Shown here in pieces: positions 1 to 5,109 of a DNA stretch of 5,109 bases. The DNA is from Opitutia bacterium (GTDB lineage Bacteria > Verrucomicrobiota > Verrucomicrobiia > Opitutales > Seribacteraceae). Below the pieces are notes generated by a model that was given only the letters and a program-made list of their open reading frames with translations, was not told where the DNA came from and searched no databases. The position numbers and the translations under genes are program-made. The stretch spans positions 1-5,109 of the forward strand of contig JABHOU010000677.1 in NCBI GenBank assembly GCA_018695085.1, written 5' to 3'. Each line of letters begins with the position of its first letter. Position 1 is the first letter of the stretch.

Positions 1-150
1 ATGGAAAAAGACGGTTAGAATTTTCAGCGGATAAATGATGATCGTATTCCAGAAAACATGATCAAGCAGAATGATTCCGCCATAAATCGCCAAAATTTTG
101 CCGTTCAGGCCTCTTCGGATTTCTGCCCATGTTGAAGATTTATTCGCCAT
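1..150 (-). CDS. Partial membrane protein of unknown function, N-terminal 50 residues
   Basis: An open frame on the minus strand starts with ATG at 150-148 and runs without a stop to the left edge, so only the N-terminus is visible. The protein begins MANKSSTWAEIRRGLNGKIL, a polar and basic leader, followed by a largely hydrophobic stretch (about residues 20-49) interrupted by D30, H31 and N35. This suggests one or two membrane segments with the N-terminus in the cytoplasm. ATG 150 is the only ATG, GTG or TTG in frame before the upstream in-frame stop at 195-193. No strong Shine-Dalgarno sequence is visible; the upstream bases are A/T-rich. The gene is divergent from the ABC operon, with about 250 bases between the two starts. 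Residue composition is protein-like, but I do not recognise the family and assign no function. A chance open frame is possible but unlikely. Confidence 0.68.
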   Translation of the reverse strand, partial: MANKSSTWAEIRRGLNGKILAIYGGIILLDHVFWNTIIIYPLKILTVFFH

Positions 151-164
151 TATATTTTTGTAGG

Positions 165-201
165 AATGGATAGGGTACAGGTTGAACGGTTTTCATCCAT
201 T
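165..201. repeat. Inverted repeat in the divergent intergenic region
   Basis: AATGGAT at 165-171 is matched by its exact reverse complement ATCCATT at 195-201, with a 23-base gap. It lies just upstream of the minus-strand start at 150. It could be a regulator half-site pair or a loose RNA hairpin in the leader of the minus-strand gene. The arms are only 7 bases, so chance is a serious alternative. Confidence 0.25.
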
Positions 202-236
202 ACAAAATTTAGGTTATTTTATAATGGAGTTGGTTT

Positions 237-261
237 AATGAATCCTGTAAAATGAAATCCT
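237..261 (+). repeat. Short imperfect direct repeat next to a candidate -35 box
   Basis: AATGAATCCT (237-246) recurs as AATGAAATCCT (251-261), offset by 14 bases and ending immediately before the candidate -35 hexamer at 262. Tandem half-sites abutting a -35 box are a usual position for an activator, so this could be a regulator site for the ABC operon. It could also be coincidence in A/T-rich intergenic DNA. Confidence 0.3.
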
Positions 262-289
262 TTGACTCTATTATTGATGGATTTAGTAT
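262..289 (+). promoter_or_regulatory. Candidate sigma70-type promoter for the ABC operon
   Basis: TTGACT (262-267, five of six matches to TTGACA) is followed after 16 bases by TAGTAT (284-289, four of six matches to TATAAT). Transcription would start near 296 and give a leader of about 100 bases before the start codon at 399. A second, weaker option is TTGACC at 318-323 with a poor -10 (TAGACA, 339-344). A perfect TATAAT occurs at 220-225 but has no acceptable -35 upstream. The call rests on hexamer matching only. Confidence 0.4.
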
Positions 290-340
290 GTAGCGTAAAT
301 GGTTTTTCACAATGCGCTTGACCGTTTTCTGTCCTTACTA

Positions 341-351
341 GACAAGTTGTC
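341..351. promoter_or_regulatory. Short palindrome in the ABC operon leader, possible operator
   Basis: GACAAGTTGTC is a perfect 5-1-5 inverted repeat between the candidate promoter and the ribosome binding site, about 47 bases before the start codon. Its position downstream of the promoter would suit a repressor site. The arms are short and no second copy was found, so confidence is low. Confidence 0.25.
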
Positions 352-383
352 CCCAATCATCCACCATACCTATCTTATTCCTT

Positions 384-388
384 AGGAG
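384..388 (+). promoter_or_regulatory. Ribosome binding site of the solute-binding protein gene
   Basis: AGGAG lies 10 bases before the ATG at 399 and supports that start. The spacing is slightly long but acceptable. Confidence 0.7.
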
Positions 389-398
389 ACCATTACAA

Positions 399-1427
399 AT
401 GCTTACTATACGAAACATCTTTTTTGCAGCAGTTCTTTTGAGCCTCGGCTTTTTCGTCGGTTGTGGCGGGGGCGACAATCCGAGTTCCTCTGGAACTGGT
501 GATGGTGGCGACAATTCGTCCGCTGAAGCCCTTCGCATTGCATATAGCGACTGGCCTGGATGGGTGGCATGGGAAATTGGCATCCAAAAGGGTTTCTTCA
601 AGGATGCCGGAGTAAATGTCGAGTTCACATGGCTTGATTACGTCCCATCGATGGATAGCTTTGCGGCTGGTAAGGTGGATGCCGTATGTATGACCAATGG
701 AGACGCCTTGGTGACGGGAGCCACCGGAAAGAAAGGCATAGGTATACTTATAAACGACTATAGCAATGGAAACGATATGGTGGTAGCTAGGCAAGGCATT
801 GATTCCGCATCTGCCCTGAAGGGGAAGAAAATTGGGGTTGAAGTTGGCTTTGTTGCCCACCTTTTGCTGCTTAAGTCATTGGAGAGCGTTGGTCTCAGCG
901 AGACAGACGTGACCCTCGTGAACGTTCCTACCGATAAAACCGCCGAAACTTTGGCCACGGGCGACGTCGACGCCATTTCCGCTTGGCAGCCGAACTCTGG
1001 GCAGGCTCTCAAGCTGGTTGGCGGTTCGAAAGCGATTTTCACGAGTGCCGACATTCCTGGTATCATTTACGACCTCCTCTATGTTAGCCCTGAAAGTTTG
1101 GCTGCTCGTCGGGACGATTGGCAAAAAGTGGTCAAGGTCTGGTTCCAAATCGTCGATTTCATGAACGATCCCGCAAACAAGAAGGAGGTCTTGGAAATTC
1201 TCAGTGCTCGCGTCCAGATTAAGCCTGAGGATTACGAACCCTTTCTCCAAGGCACTCGCATTCTCACCCTGGCCGAAAACAAGGAGCGCTTCAAGGATGC
1301 CGAGGGTCTCGACTCGGTTGTGGGTTCCAGTCGTATCGTGAACGAGTTCAACGTTGCCAATGAAGCCTACAAGACCAAGGAAAAAGTCGAAGACTACCTA
1401 GATTCGAGTTTCGTTGACTCTCTTTAA
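399..1427 (+). CDS. NitT/TauT-type ABC transporter solute-binding lipoprotein, urea-carboxylase/guanidine-associated type
   Basis: This is the periplasmic substrate receptor of the importer encoded by the next two genes. The 342-residue protein has a type II signal peptide: one Arg near the N-terminus, a hydrophobic core at residues 7-20 and a lipobox-like FVGC with Cys22 as the lipidation site. A Gly/Ser/Asp-rich linker (23-43) would tether the mature domain to the membrane. The domain starts at about residue 45 with LRIAYSDWPGW, as in NMT1/SsuA-like receptors. Features I recall from receptors encoded beside urea carboxylase are present: DYVPSMDSFAAGKVD (80-94), CMTNGDAL (97-104), NDYSNGND (119-126) and IPGIIYDLL (219-227). 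Those systems are now linked to guanidine uptake. Nitrate, taurine and sulfonate receptors share the fold but, from memory, not this motif set. The general role is secure. The ligand is inferred, and no guanidine riboswitch or catabolic gene is visible here. Confidence 0.9.
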   Translation: MLTIRNIFFAAVLLSLGFFVGCGGGDNPSSSGTGDGGDNSSAEALRIAYSDWPGWVAWEIGIQKGFFKDAGVNVEFTWLDYVPSMDSFAAGKVDAVCMTNGDALVTGATGKKGIGILINDYSNGNDMVVARQGIDSASALKGKKIGVEVGFVAHLLLLKSLESVGLSETDVTLVNVPTDKTAETLATGDVDAISAWQPNSGQALKLVGGSKAIFTSADIPGIIYDLLYVSPESLAARRDDWQKVVKVWFQIVDFMNDPANKKEVLEILSARVQIKPEDYEPFLQGTRILTLAENKERFKDAEGLDSVVGSSRIVNEFNVANEAYKTKEKVEDYLDSSFVDSL

Positions 1428-2475
1428 GTCCGCGTTTGCCCGAACAGTTTTCGCAAAGCTTTTAATGGATTGGTTCGCTATCGGGCGAGAGTTGTCCCCG
1501 AAAGCTCGGGGAATCGTTACCCTCTGCTCCTTTCTGTTGCCTCTGGCGGTATGGTCGGCTTTTAGCTATCTGCCTTTTCTTTGGCATCCCTTGATGGAGG
1601 TCACCGAAAGCGGTGATTCGAGGTATTTTCGCTCGGGGATGACGGTAGAGCGGGAAGCATTCGATCAAGAGAATACCCGGCTTTCCTCAACTGATTCCGA
1701 GCTCGTAAAAGGCATTCCCACAAACCCTGTTTACTTGCCTGCTCCGCACGAGGTTGGGAAGGCCTTCTATACGGCTTTCATAACCGAACCCCGCCTGCCA
1801 GGTGATCCTTGGCTGCATGAAAGTCTGTGGCACAGCATACAAGTGATATTCTGGGGCTTTTTGCTTTCTTCGATAATTGGGGTTCCCTTGGGAATCCTTT
1901 GTGGTGCCTATTCGCCCATTGCTCGTTTGTTCGAACCGTTCATAGATTTTGTTCGCTACATGCCCGCCCCCGCGTTCGGAGCTTTGGCGGTGGCGATCGT
2001 AGGCATTTATGATGGACCCAAGATCGCCATTATTTTCATCGGCACTTTTTTTCAGCAAGTGCTCGTGATTTCGAATACTACTCGCGGACTCGATCGAGCC
2101 TTGGTGGAGGCTGCCCAAACTCTTGGGGCAGGAAAATTACAATTATTGACGAGGGTCGCCTTGCCCGGGATTTTGCCTGATCTTTATCGTGATTTACGCA
2201 TTCTCTTAGGCTGGGCATGGACATACCTGATCGTAGCCGAACTCGTAGGTGCTAAGACAGGGATCACCGCCTTCATACACCAGCAGAGCAAGTACAAAGT
2301 TTACGAGAACGTCTACGCCGCAATCATCATGATTGGCCTTATCGGATTATTTGTGGATATTATGCTGGGAGCCTTGGGTTCTCGATTGTTTCCTTGGGAA
2401 AAGGATTCCAAGCCCGGAATCTTTACATCCATTGCCAAAGCGCTTGGCTTGAGTAAGGAGGCGAATCCCTCATGA
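1414..2475 (+). CDS. ABC transporter permease, NitT/TauT (SsuC/NrtB-like) family
   Basis: This is the membrane subunit that forms the translocation path, probably as a homodimer. The BPD_transp_1 core lies at about residues 135-325, with hydrophobic segments near 142-166, 187-220, 261-280 and 301-323. The EAA loop that docks on the ATPase is clear: EAAQTLGAG (232-240) followed by VALPGILP (248-255). An extra first membrane segment (about 34-55) is followed by some 50 mostly polar residues (56-107), probably periplasmic, so the protein is about 90 residues longer than the usual 250-270. The start is uncertain. TTG 1414 overlaps the upstream gene by 14 bases and has only a weak GAG (1406-1408) before it. 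ATG 1465 is in frame, would remove 17 residues, and keeps every membrane segment, but lacks a good Shine-Dalgarno. The stop overlaps the next gene's ATG, which indicates translational coupling. Confidence 0.92.
   Translation: MTLFKSAFARTVFAKLLMDWFAIGRELSPKARGIVTLCSFLLPLAVWSAFSYLPFLWHPLMEVTESGDSRYFRSGMTVEREAFDQENTRLSSTDSELVKGIPTNPVYLPAPHEVGKAFYTAFITEPRLPGDPWLHESLWHSIQVIFWGFLLSSIIGVPLGILCGAYSPIARLFEPFIDFVRYMPAPAFGALAVAIVGIYDGPKIAIIFIGTFFQQVLVISNTTRGLDRALVEAAQTLGAGKLQLLTRVALPGILPDLYRDLRILLGWAWTYLIVAELVGAKTGITAFIHQQSKYKVYENVYAAIIMIGLIGLFVDIMLGALGSRLFPWEKDSKPGIFTSIAKALGLSKEANPS
2455..2461 (+). promoter_or_regulatory. Strong ribosome binding site of the ABC ATPase gene
   Basis: AAGGAGG lies inside the last codons of the permease gene, 10 bases before the ATG at 2472. 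It is the best Shine-Dalgarno match in the window and fixes the ATPase start at the ATGA overlap. Confidence 0.8.
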
Positions 2476-3377
2476 GCGCTGAAGATCAACTGGTCGACTA
2501 TCGTGAGCAAACTCCGGAAGTAAAACGATACTTCGAGGACCTTCGTTCGCGAGAAGTCGTCTTGAAGGTGGAGGAATTAGGCAAAGTTTTTGGGGAAGGA
2601 CCAGGAGCGACCGAAGCTCTGCAGGATGTTTCTTTTAATGTACATCATCGTGAATTCGTATCTATTGTTGGACCTTCCGGATGTGGAAAATCCACCTTGA
2701 TTCGAATCTTGGCCGGTTTGGAAACCTCGACCTCGGGTTCGGCTATGCTGGACGGAGAGGAAATTCGAGGACCTGGCTCGGGTCGCGGTATGGTCTTTCA
2801 GAGTTATACCTTGTTTCCTTGGCGCACGGTTGCGGGGAATGTTACCTTCGGGCCCGAAATGATGGGGAAATCTACTGATGATGTGGAAAAAGAAGCTGAG
2901 AAATGGCTTACGATGGTGGGGCTCGCCGATTTCAAGAACCATTACCCACACCAGCTTTCCGGTGGAATGAAGCAACGTGTGGGCATTGCCAGAGCCTTGG
3001 CGAACCGACCTCGCATCCTGCTTATGGACGAGCCTTTTGGTGCCCTCGACGCACAGACGCGCGCTCTGATGCAGGCATATCTTTTACAGATATGGAGGCA
3101 TGTGGACGTGACCATACTCTTTATAACTCATGATCTCGACGAGGCCATATATTTGTCTGACCGAATTCTCGTTCTCGAAGCGAATCCGGGTCGCGTCGAG
3201 GAGTTCGTTGAAATACCTCTGGAAAGGCCGCGAAAGCCCGACCAATTTCTCGATCCCCGGTTTCTTTCCGTCCGTCATCGATTAGACGTCCTTATACACG
3301 GTGAATTTCCTGAAGAAGCCGATGAGCTTTCTTTTATTGGTGGTGTGGATCGATTTGCCGAAGTCGATGCGGATTGA
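2472..3377 (+). CDS. ABC transporter ATP-binding protein, NitT/TauT (SsuB/NrtD-like) family
   Basis: This is the cytoplasmic ATPase that powers the importer. All nucleotide-binding motifs are present and intact in its 301 residues: Walker A GPSGCGKST (67-75), Q-loop Gln110 in MVFQSYTLFPWRTV, signature LSGGMKQR (162-169), Walker B RILLMDEP (181-188) with catalytic Glu187, D-loop ALDA (191-194) and the switch His220 in FITHDLDEA. The FPWRTV sequence after the Q-loop is characteristic of the nitrate/sulfonate/taurine branch. The nucleotide-binding domain begins at about residue 29. The first 28 residues are a polar, charged extension, and a tail of about 50 residues follows the core (about 250-301), including HRLDVLIHGEFPEEADEL. 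The gene overlaps the permease by 4 bases and has a strong Shine-Dalgarno, so it should be co-expressed. It is the last gene of the ABC operon by orientation and spacing. Confidence 0.96.
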   Translation: MSAEDQLVDYREQTPEVKRYFEDLRSREVVLKVEELGKVFGEGPGATEALQDVSFNVHHREFVSIVGPSGCGKSTLIRILAGLETSTSGSAMLDGEEIRGPGSGRGMVFQSYTLFPWRTVAGNVTFGPEMMGKSTDDVEKEAEKWLTMVGLADFKNHYPHQLSGGMKQRVGIARALANRPRILLMDEPFGALDAQTRALMQAYLLQIWRHVDVTILFITHDLDEAIYLSDRILVLEANPGRVEEFVEIPLERPRKPDQFLDPRFLSVRHRLDVLIHGEFPEEADELSFIGGVDRFAEVDAD

Positions 3378-3390
3378 CCGAATGAGCTTT

Positions 3391-3418
3391 TTGAATCTTA
3401 ACCATTTTAAACACTAAT
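3391..3418 (+). promoter_or_regulatory. Weak candidate promoter before the PspA-AAA module
   Basis: TTGAAT (3391-3396) and ACTAAT (3413-3418) are separated by 16 bases in the 70-base gap between the ATPase stop and the PspA start. Transcription would start around 3425, about 23 bases before the ATG. Both boxes are imperfect. I see no hairpin with a T-run in the gap, so read-through from the ABC operon is equally possible. Confidence 0.25.
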
Positions 3419-3434
3419 TTCTCAACCTTCAACC

Positions 3435-3440
3435 AAAGGA
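3435..3440 (+). promoter_or_regulatory. Ribosome binding site of the PspA-family gene
   Basis: AAAGGA lies 7 bases before the ATG at 3448, an optimal spacing, and supports that start. Confidence 0.65.
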
Positions 3441-3447
3441 TAAGCCC

Positions 3448-4203
3448 ATGTTCAGAAGACTATGGAACCTAATCAAAGGAATGCTAGGAATGGCGGTCTC
3501 AAAAGCCGAGGCGTCGAACCCCGAAGCCTTGCTTGAACTGGAAAAAGAAAATTTGCGGAAGCAAATTGCCCAGTACAACCAAGGCTTGGCTTCGCATGCC
3601 GCGTTGGTGGAACGTTTGATATCGCAGGTCGAAAGGGAGGAGAAAAGAGAGAGAGACCTCAAGGCCAAGGCCACTGCCCATATCAAAGCGGGTAACAACG
3701 AGCCGGCTGCTCGTTACGCTCTATCCTTGCAGGAGATTCGCAAGGAACTGGACGACAACCGGAGTCAACTTGAGGATGCTGAGAAGACTTACAAGGAATT
3801 GACCAAGGCTCGCGACGTTACGATTCAGGAAGCGAAGCGGAAGATCGAGAGCCTAAAGTTTGGCATTCAGGACATGAAAATTCAAAAGGCCACTGCGGAA
3901 CTTAGCGAAATGGCTACAGGCATGGTGTCCGAGTTGGGTGGCAGCGGTGAAACGCTTGACCGTTTGGAAGGAATCGTTCGGGATCAGCGCGAACAAGCGG
4001 CAGGTCGAGCTCGAGTGGCCCGGGACAGTGTGGATATGTCCGAGGTCAAACTTAAGGAATCCGAGGAAAGCGCCTTGGCCGATCTGGCTTTGGCCGACTT
4101 GGCAAGCGAACTTGGGGTCACCCTCGACGAGAAGGCACCCGAGGCATCCGATGCACCGGTGGTGGAAGAACCCGAGTCGGAATCCGAAAAGGCCGGAATG
4201 TAG
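3448..4203 (+). CDS. PspA/IM30 (Vipp1) family membrane-remodelling protein
   Basis: The PspA/IM30 family consists of ESCRT-III-like proteins that polymerise on the inner face of the cytoplasmic membrane and protect or remodel it under envelope stress. The 251-residue protein shows the expected order. An N-terminal amphipathic helix for membrane insertion covers residues 1-20 (F2, W6, L8, I9, M12, L13). It is followed by the family-typical NPEALLELE (24-32) and long charged coiled-coil helices (about 28-155) rich in Lys, Glu, Arg and Gln. A Gly-containing break (about 158-168) precedes another helix that ends in an Ala/Leu/Asp/Glu-rich segment (206-222). An unusual acidic tail (227-248) closes the protein; such a tail is not part of the core fold. 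Length is close to the family norm of 220-260. It has its own Shine-Dalgarno and is followed directly by an AAA ATPase gene, which suggests a polymer-remodelling pair. I leave the symbol empty because PspA and Vipp1 cannot be told apart by eye. No signal peptide or true membrane span is seen. Confidence 0.88.
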   Translation: MFRRLWNLIKGMLGMAVSKAEASNPEALLELEKENLRKQIAQYNQGLASHAALVERLISQVEREEKRERDLKAKATAHIKAGNNEPAARYALSLQEIRKELDDNRSQLEDAEKTYKELTKARDVTIQEAKRKIESLKFGIQDMKIQKATAELSEMATGMVSELGGSGETLDRLEGIVRDQREQAAGRARVARDSVDMSEVKLKESEESALADLALADLASELGVTLDEKAPEASDAPVVEEPESESEKAGM

Positions 4204-4212
4204 CTCCGGATT
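4181..4212 (+). repeat. Overlapping short inverted repeats across the pspA-like stop codon
   Basis: CCGGA (4193-4197) pairs with TCCGG (4205-4209) around a 7-base loop that contains the PspA-family stop. AATCCG (4181-4186) can instead pair with CGGATT (4207-4212). The two stems exclude each other and both cover the only GGA close to the likely start of the AAA gene. No T-run follows, so this is not a terminator. Any effect on translation of the AAA gene is inference. Confidence 0.3.
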
Positions 4213-4225
4213 GTCAGTTTGCAAC

Positions 4226-5109
4226 GTGGTTGAATCGAACGAAGCATGGATAGACGAGCTACGCTCTTCCTACAGGAGCGGAGCCCACAACCAGTTCATT
4301 CTGCATGGGAACGTATATGACTCATTCTTTACTCGATCCGAGGAAAAGCTCTTAGGTTTGGTCCCCTTCATTTCGGAGGAAATTCTTTCGGGCTTTGATG
4401 TCATTCTTACTTACGATTTAGCCAAGGGCGTACGCATTCGGAAGGGTGGGGACGATTTGGGCAAGGTGACTAACCGTCCCGTTTCCTCGGAGGAGACCGT
4501 CCAATCACCTGCTGCGGCTCTGCGTGAACTGGATCGCCTTCTCCTCAGCGCGGTAAACGTGGCTAGAATTCGAGGGGGGGCACCCTGCAAGGTTGCGGTC
4601 GTTATAGAGGACGCTCACTTGGTGGTTCCCTTTTCGGGCGGGCGTTCTCGTGATCACGAGCTTTCACGTCTCGCCCTGACTTTGCGCAATTGGGCATCGG
4701 ACACTGCTTTACGTGAGCATCCTCTGGCGACGTTCCTGACTTGTGAGAACTTCAGTGATCTTCATCCCCTAGTATCTCGTAATCCACGCAGTCACACGGT
4801 GGAAGTTCCCTTGCCCGGTCCGAAGCTAATTGGTGAAGCCTTAGTTGCTTTTCGGAAACGTTTTCCAAAAGCCTTCGGAAAGGAGCCGGAGGACCAATTG
4901 GCCGAACAACTCTCCGGTGTCGCCCTTGTTTCGGTGGAGGAAGCCGTGCGTATGGCGAACTTGAGTGAGCGACCGATCGAGGGAGCGGACGTGGCGGAGC
5001 TGAAAAAGTCTCTCATCGAGAATGATGCTCGCGACCTCATAGAGTTCATCCCTCCCAGTAAAAACTTTTCCAATATGTCCGGATCTGAGGCCATAAAAAA
5101 ATGGGTTTC
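4226..5109 (+). CDS. Tandem AAA ATPase (Ycf46/Vps4-like), N-terminal degenerate domain, 3'-truncated by the window
   Basis: An open frame runs off the right edge with no stop, giving 294 residues from GTG 4226. The N-terminus has WIDELRSSYRSGAHNQFILHGNVYD (9-32; the key FILHGNVYD part is 24-32). VAVVIEDAHL (123-132) looks like a Walker B strand with E128 and D129. ATFLTCENFSDLHPLVSRN (168-186) sits where sensor 1 would be, followed by the VEVPLPGP turn (192-199) and a helical lid. No GxxxxGK[ST] P-loop exists in the visible part, so this first AAA domain is probably inactive. IEFIPPSKNFSNMSGSEAIKKW (272-293) matches the linker that precedes an active AAA domain in Ycf46-like and classical AAA proteins, so a second ATPase domain should follow outside the window. 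Starts TTG 4211 and ATG 4151 (GAGG six bases upstream, overlapping PspA by 53 bases) are alternatives. The ATG would add an unlikely Trp/Arg/Pro-rich leader. The role is probably remodelling of the PspA-like partner. Confidence 0.8.
   Translation, partial: MVESNEAWIDELRSSYRSGAHNQFILHGNVYDSFFTRSEEKLLGLVPFISEEILSGFDVILTYDLAKGVRIRKGGDDLGKVTNRPVSSEETVQSPAAALRELDRLLLSAVNVARIRGGAPCKVAVVIEDAHLVVPFSGGRSRDHELSRLALTLRNWASDTALREHPLATFLTCENFSDLHPLVSRNPRSHTVEVPLPGPKLIGEALVAFRKRFPKAFGKEPEDQLAEQLSGVALVSVEEAVRMANLSERPIEGADVAELKKSLIENDARDLIEFIPPSKNFSNMSGSEAIKKWV

Noticed and set aside
296..398. Guanidine-I (ykkC) or another riboswitch in the ABC operon leader
   Set aside because: The conserved guanidine-I segments were not found by eye, and no long hairpin or anti-terminator pair is evident.
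338..1250. Several open frames on the minus strand opposite the receptor gene (96-155 residues)
   Set aside because: They are antisense shadows of a well-supported gene, overlap one another, and show no recognisable domains.
1462..2975. Minus-strand and alternative plus-strand frames within the permease and ATPase genes
   Set aside because: They overlap genes with clear family motifs, and their compositions (many Arg, Ser, His and Trp) are not protein-like.
3378..3447. Rho-independent terminator after the ABC operon
   Set aside because: The gap has T- and A-rich stretches but no GC-rich stem followed by a T-run.
4076..4107. Internal repeat encoding ADLALADLA in the PspA-family protein
   Set aside because: This is low-complexity Ala/Leu/Asp coding in the C-terminal helix and not a DNA repeat element.
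3429..4247. Minus-strand frames opposite the PspA-family gene
   Set aside because: The plus strand has a ribosome binding site and the full PspA/IM30 architecture. The Ser/Ala/Phe-rich antisense products mirror its Glu/Lys/Ala codons.
4246..4320. ATG at 4246 as a gene start
   Set aside because: Its frame stops after about 25 codons; the long open AAA frame is a different one, which reads GCA TGG ATA here.
4792..5094. A 100-residue minus-strand frame near the right edge
   Set aside because: It lies opposite the AAA gene, whose plus-strand frame stays open for nearly 900 bases with recognisable AAA features.

Overview
The window looks like the chromosome of a Gram-negative, probably aquatic bacterium of moderate GC content with clear Shine-Dalgarno sites. 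A PVC-type lineage such as Verrucomicrobiota would fit the style of the genes (a lipoprotein solute-binding protein, and PspA next to a tandem AAA ATPase). That placement is an impression from the sequences and was not tested by any search.

Layout. Bases 1-150 hold the first 50 codons of a membrane-protein gene on the minus strand that runs off the left edge. Bases 151-398 are a divergent intergenic region with a plausible promoter, a short direct repeat and an 11-bp palindrome. Bases 399-3377 are a tight three-gene operon for a NitT/TauT-type ABC importer: lipoprotein solute-binding protein, permease and ATPase. Neighbouring genes in it overlap by 14 bases (if the TTG start of the permease is used) and by 4 bases. 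A 70-base gap with no clear terminator follows. Bases 3448-4203 encode a PspA/IM30 (Vipp1) family protein, which belongs to the ESCRT-III-like membrane-remodelling superfamily. From about 4226 to the right edge runs the N-terminal part of a large AAA ATPase. Its first AAA domain is degenerate, with a Walker-B-like strand but no P-loop. The window ends where an N-linker leading into a second AAA domain would start.

How the genes work together. The ABC genes should form one importer for a small nitrogen- or sulfur-containing solute. The binding protein resembles the family found beside urea carboxylase and guanidine-metabolism genes more than classical nitrate or taurine binders, but no guanidine riboswitch or catabolic gene lies in the window. 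The PspA-AAA pair looks like a separate two-gene module: a membrane-coating polymer and an AAA ATPase that could remodel or disassemble it, analogous to ESCRT-III with Vps4. That pairing is the most interesting content here. No RNA genes, CRISPR arrays, insertion sequences or attachment sites were seen.
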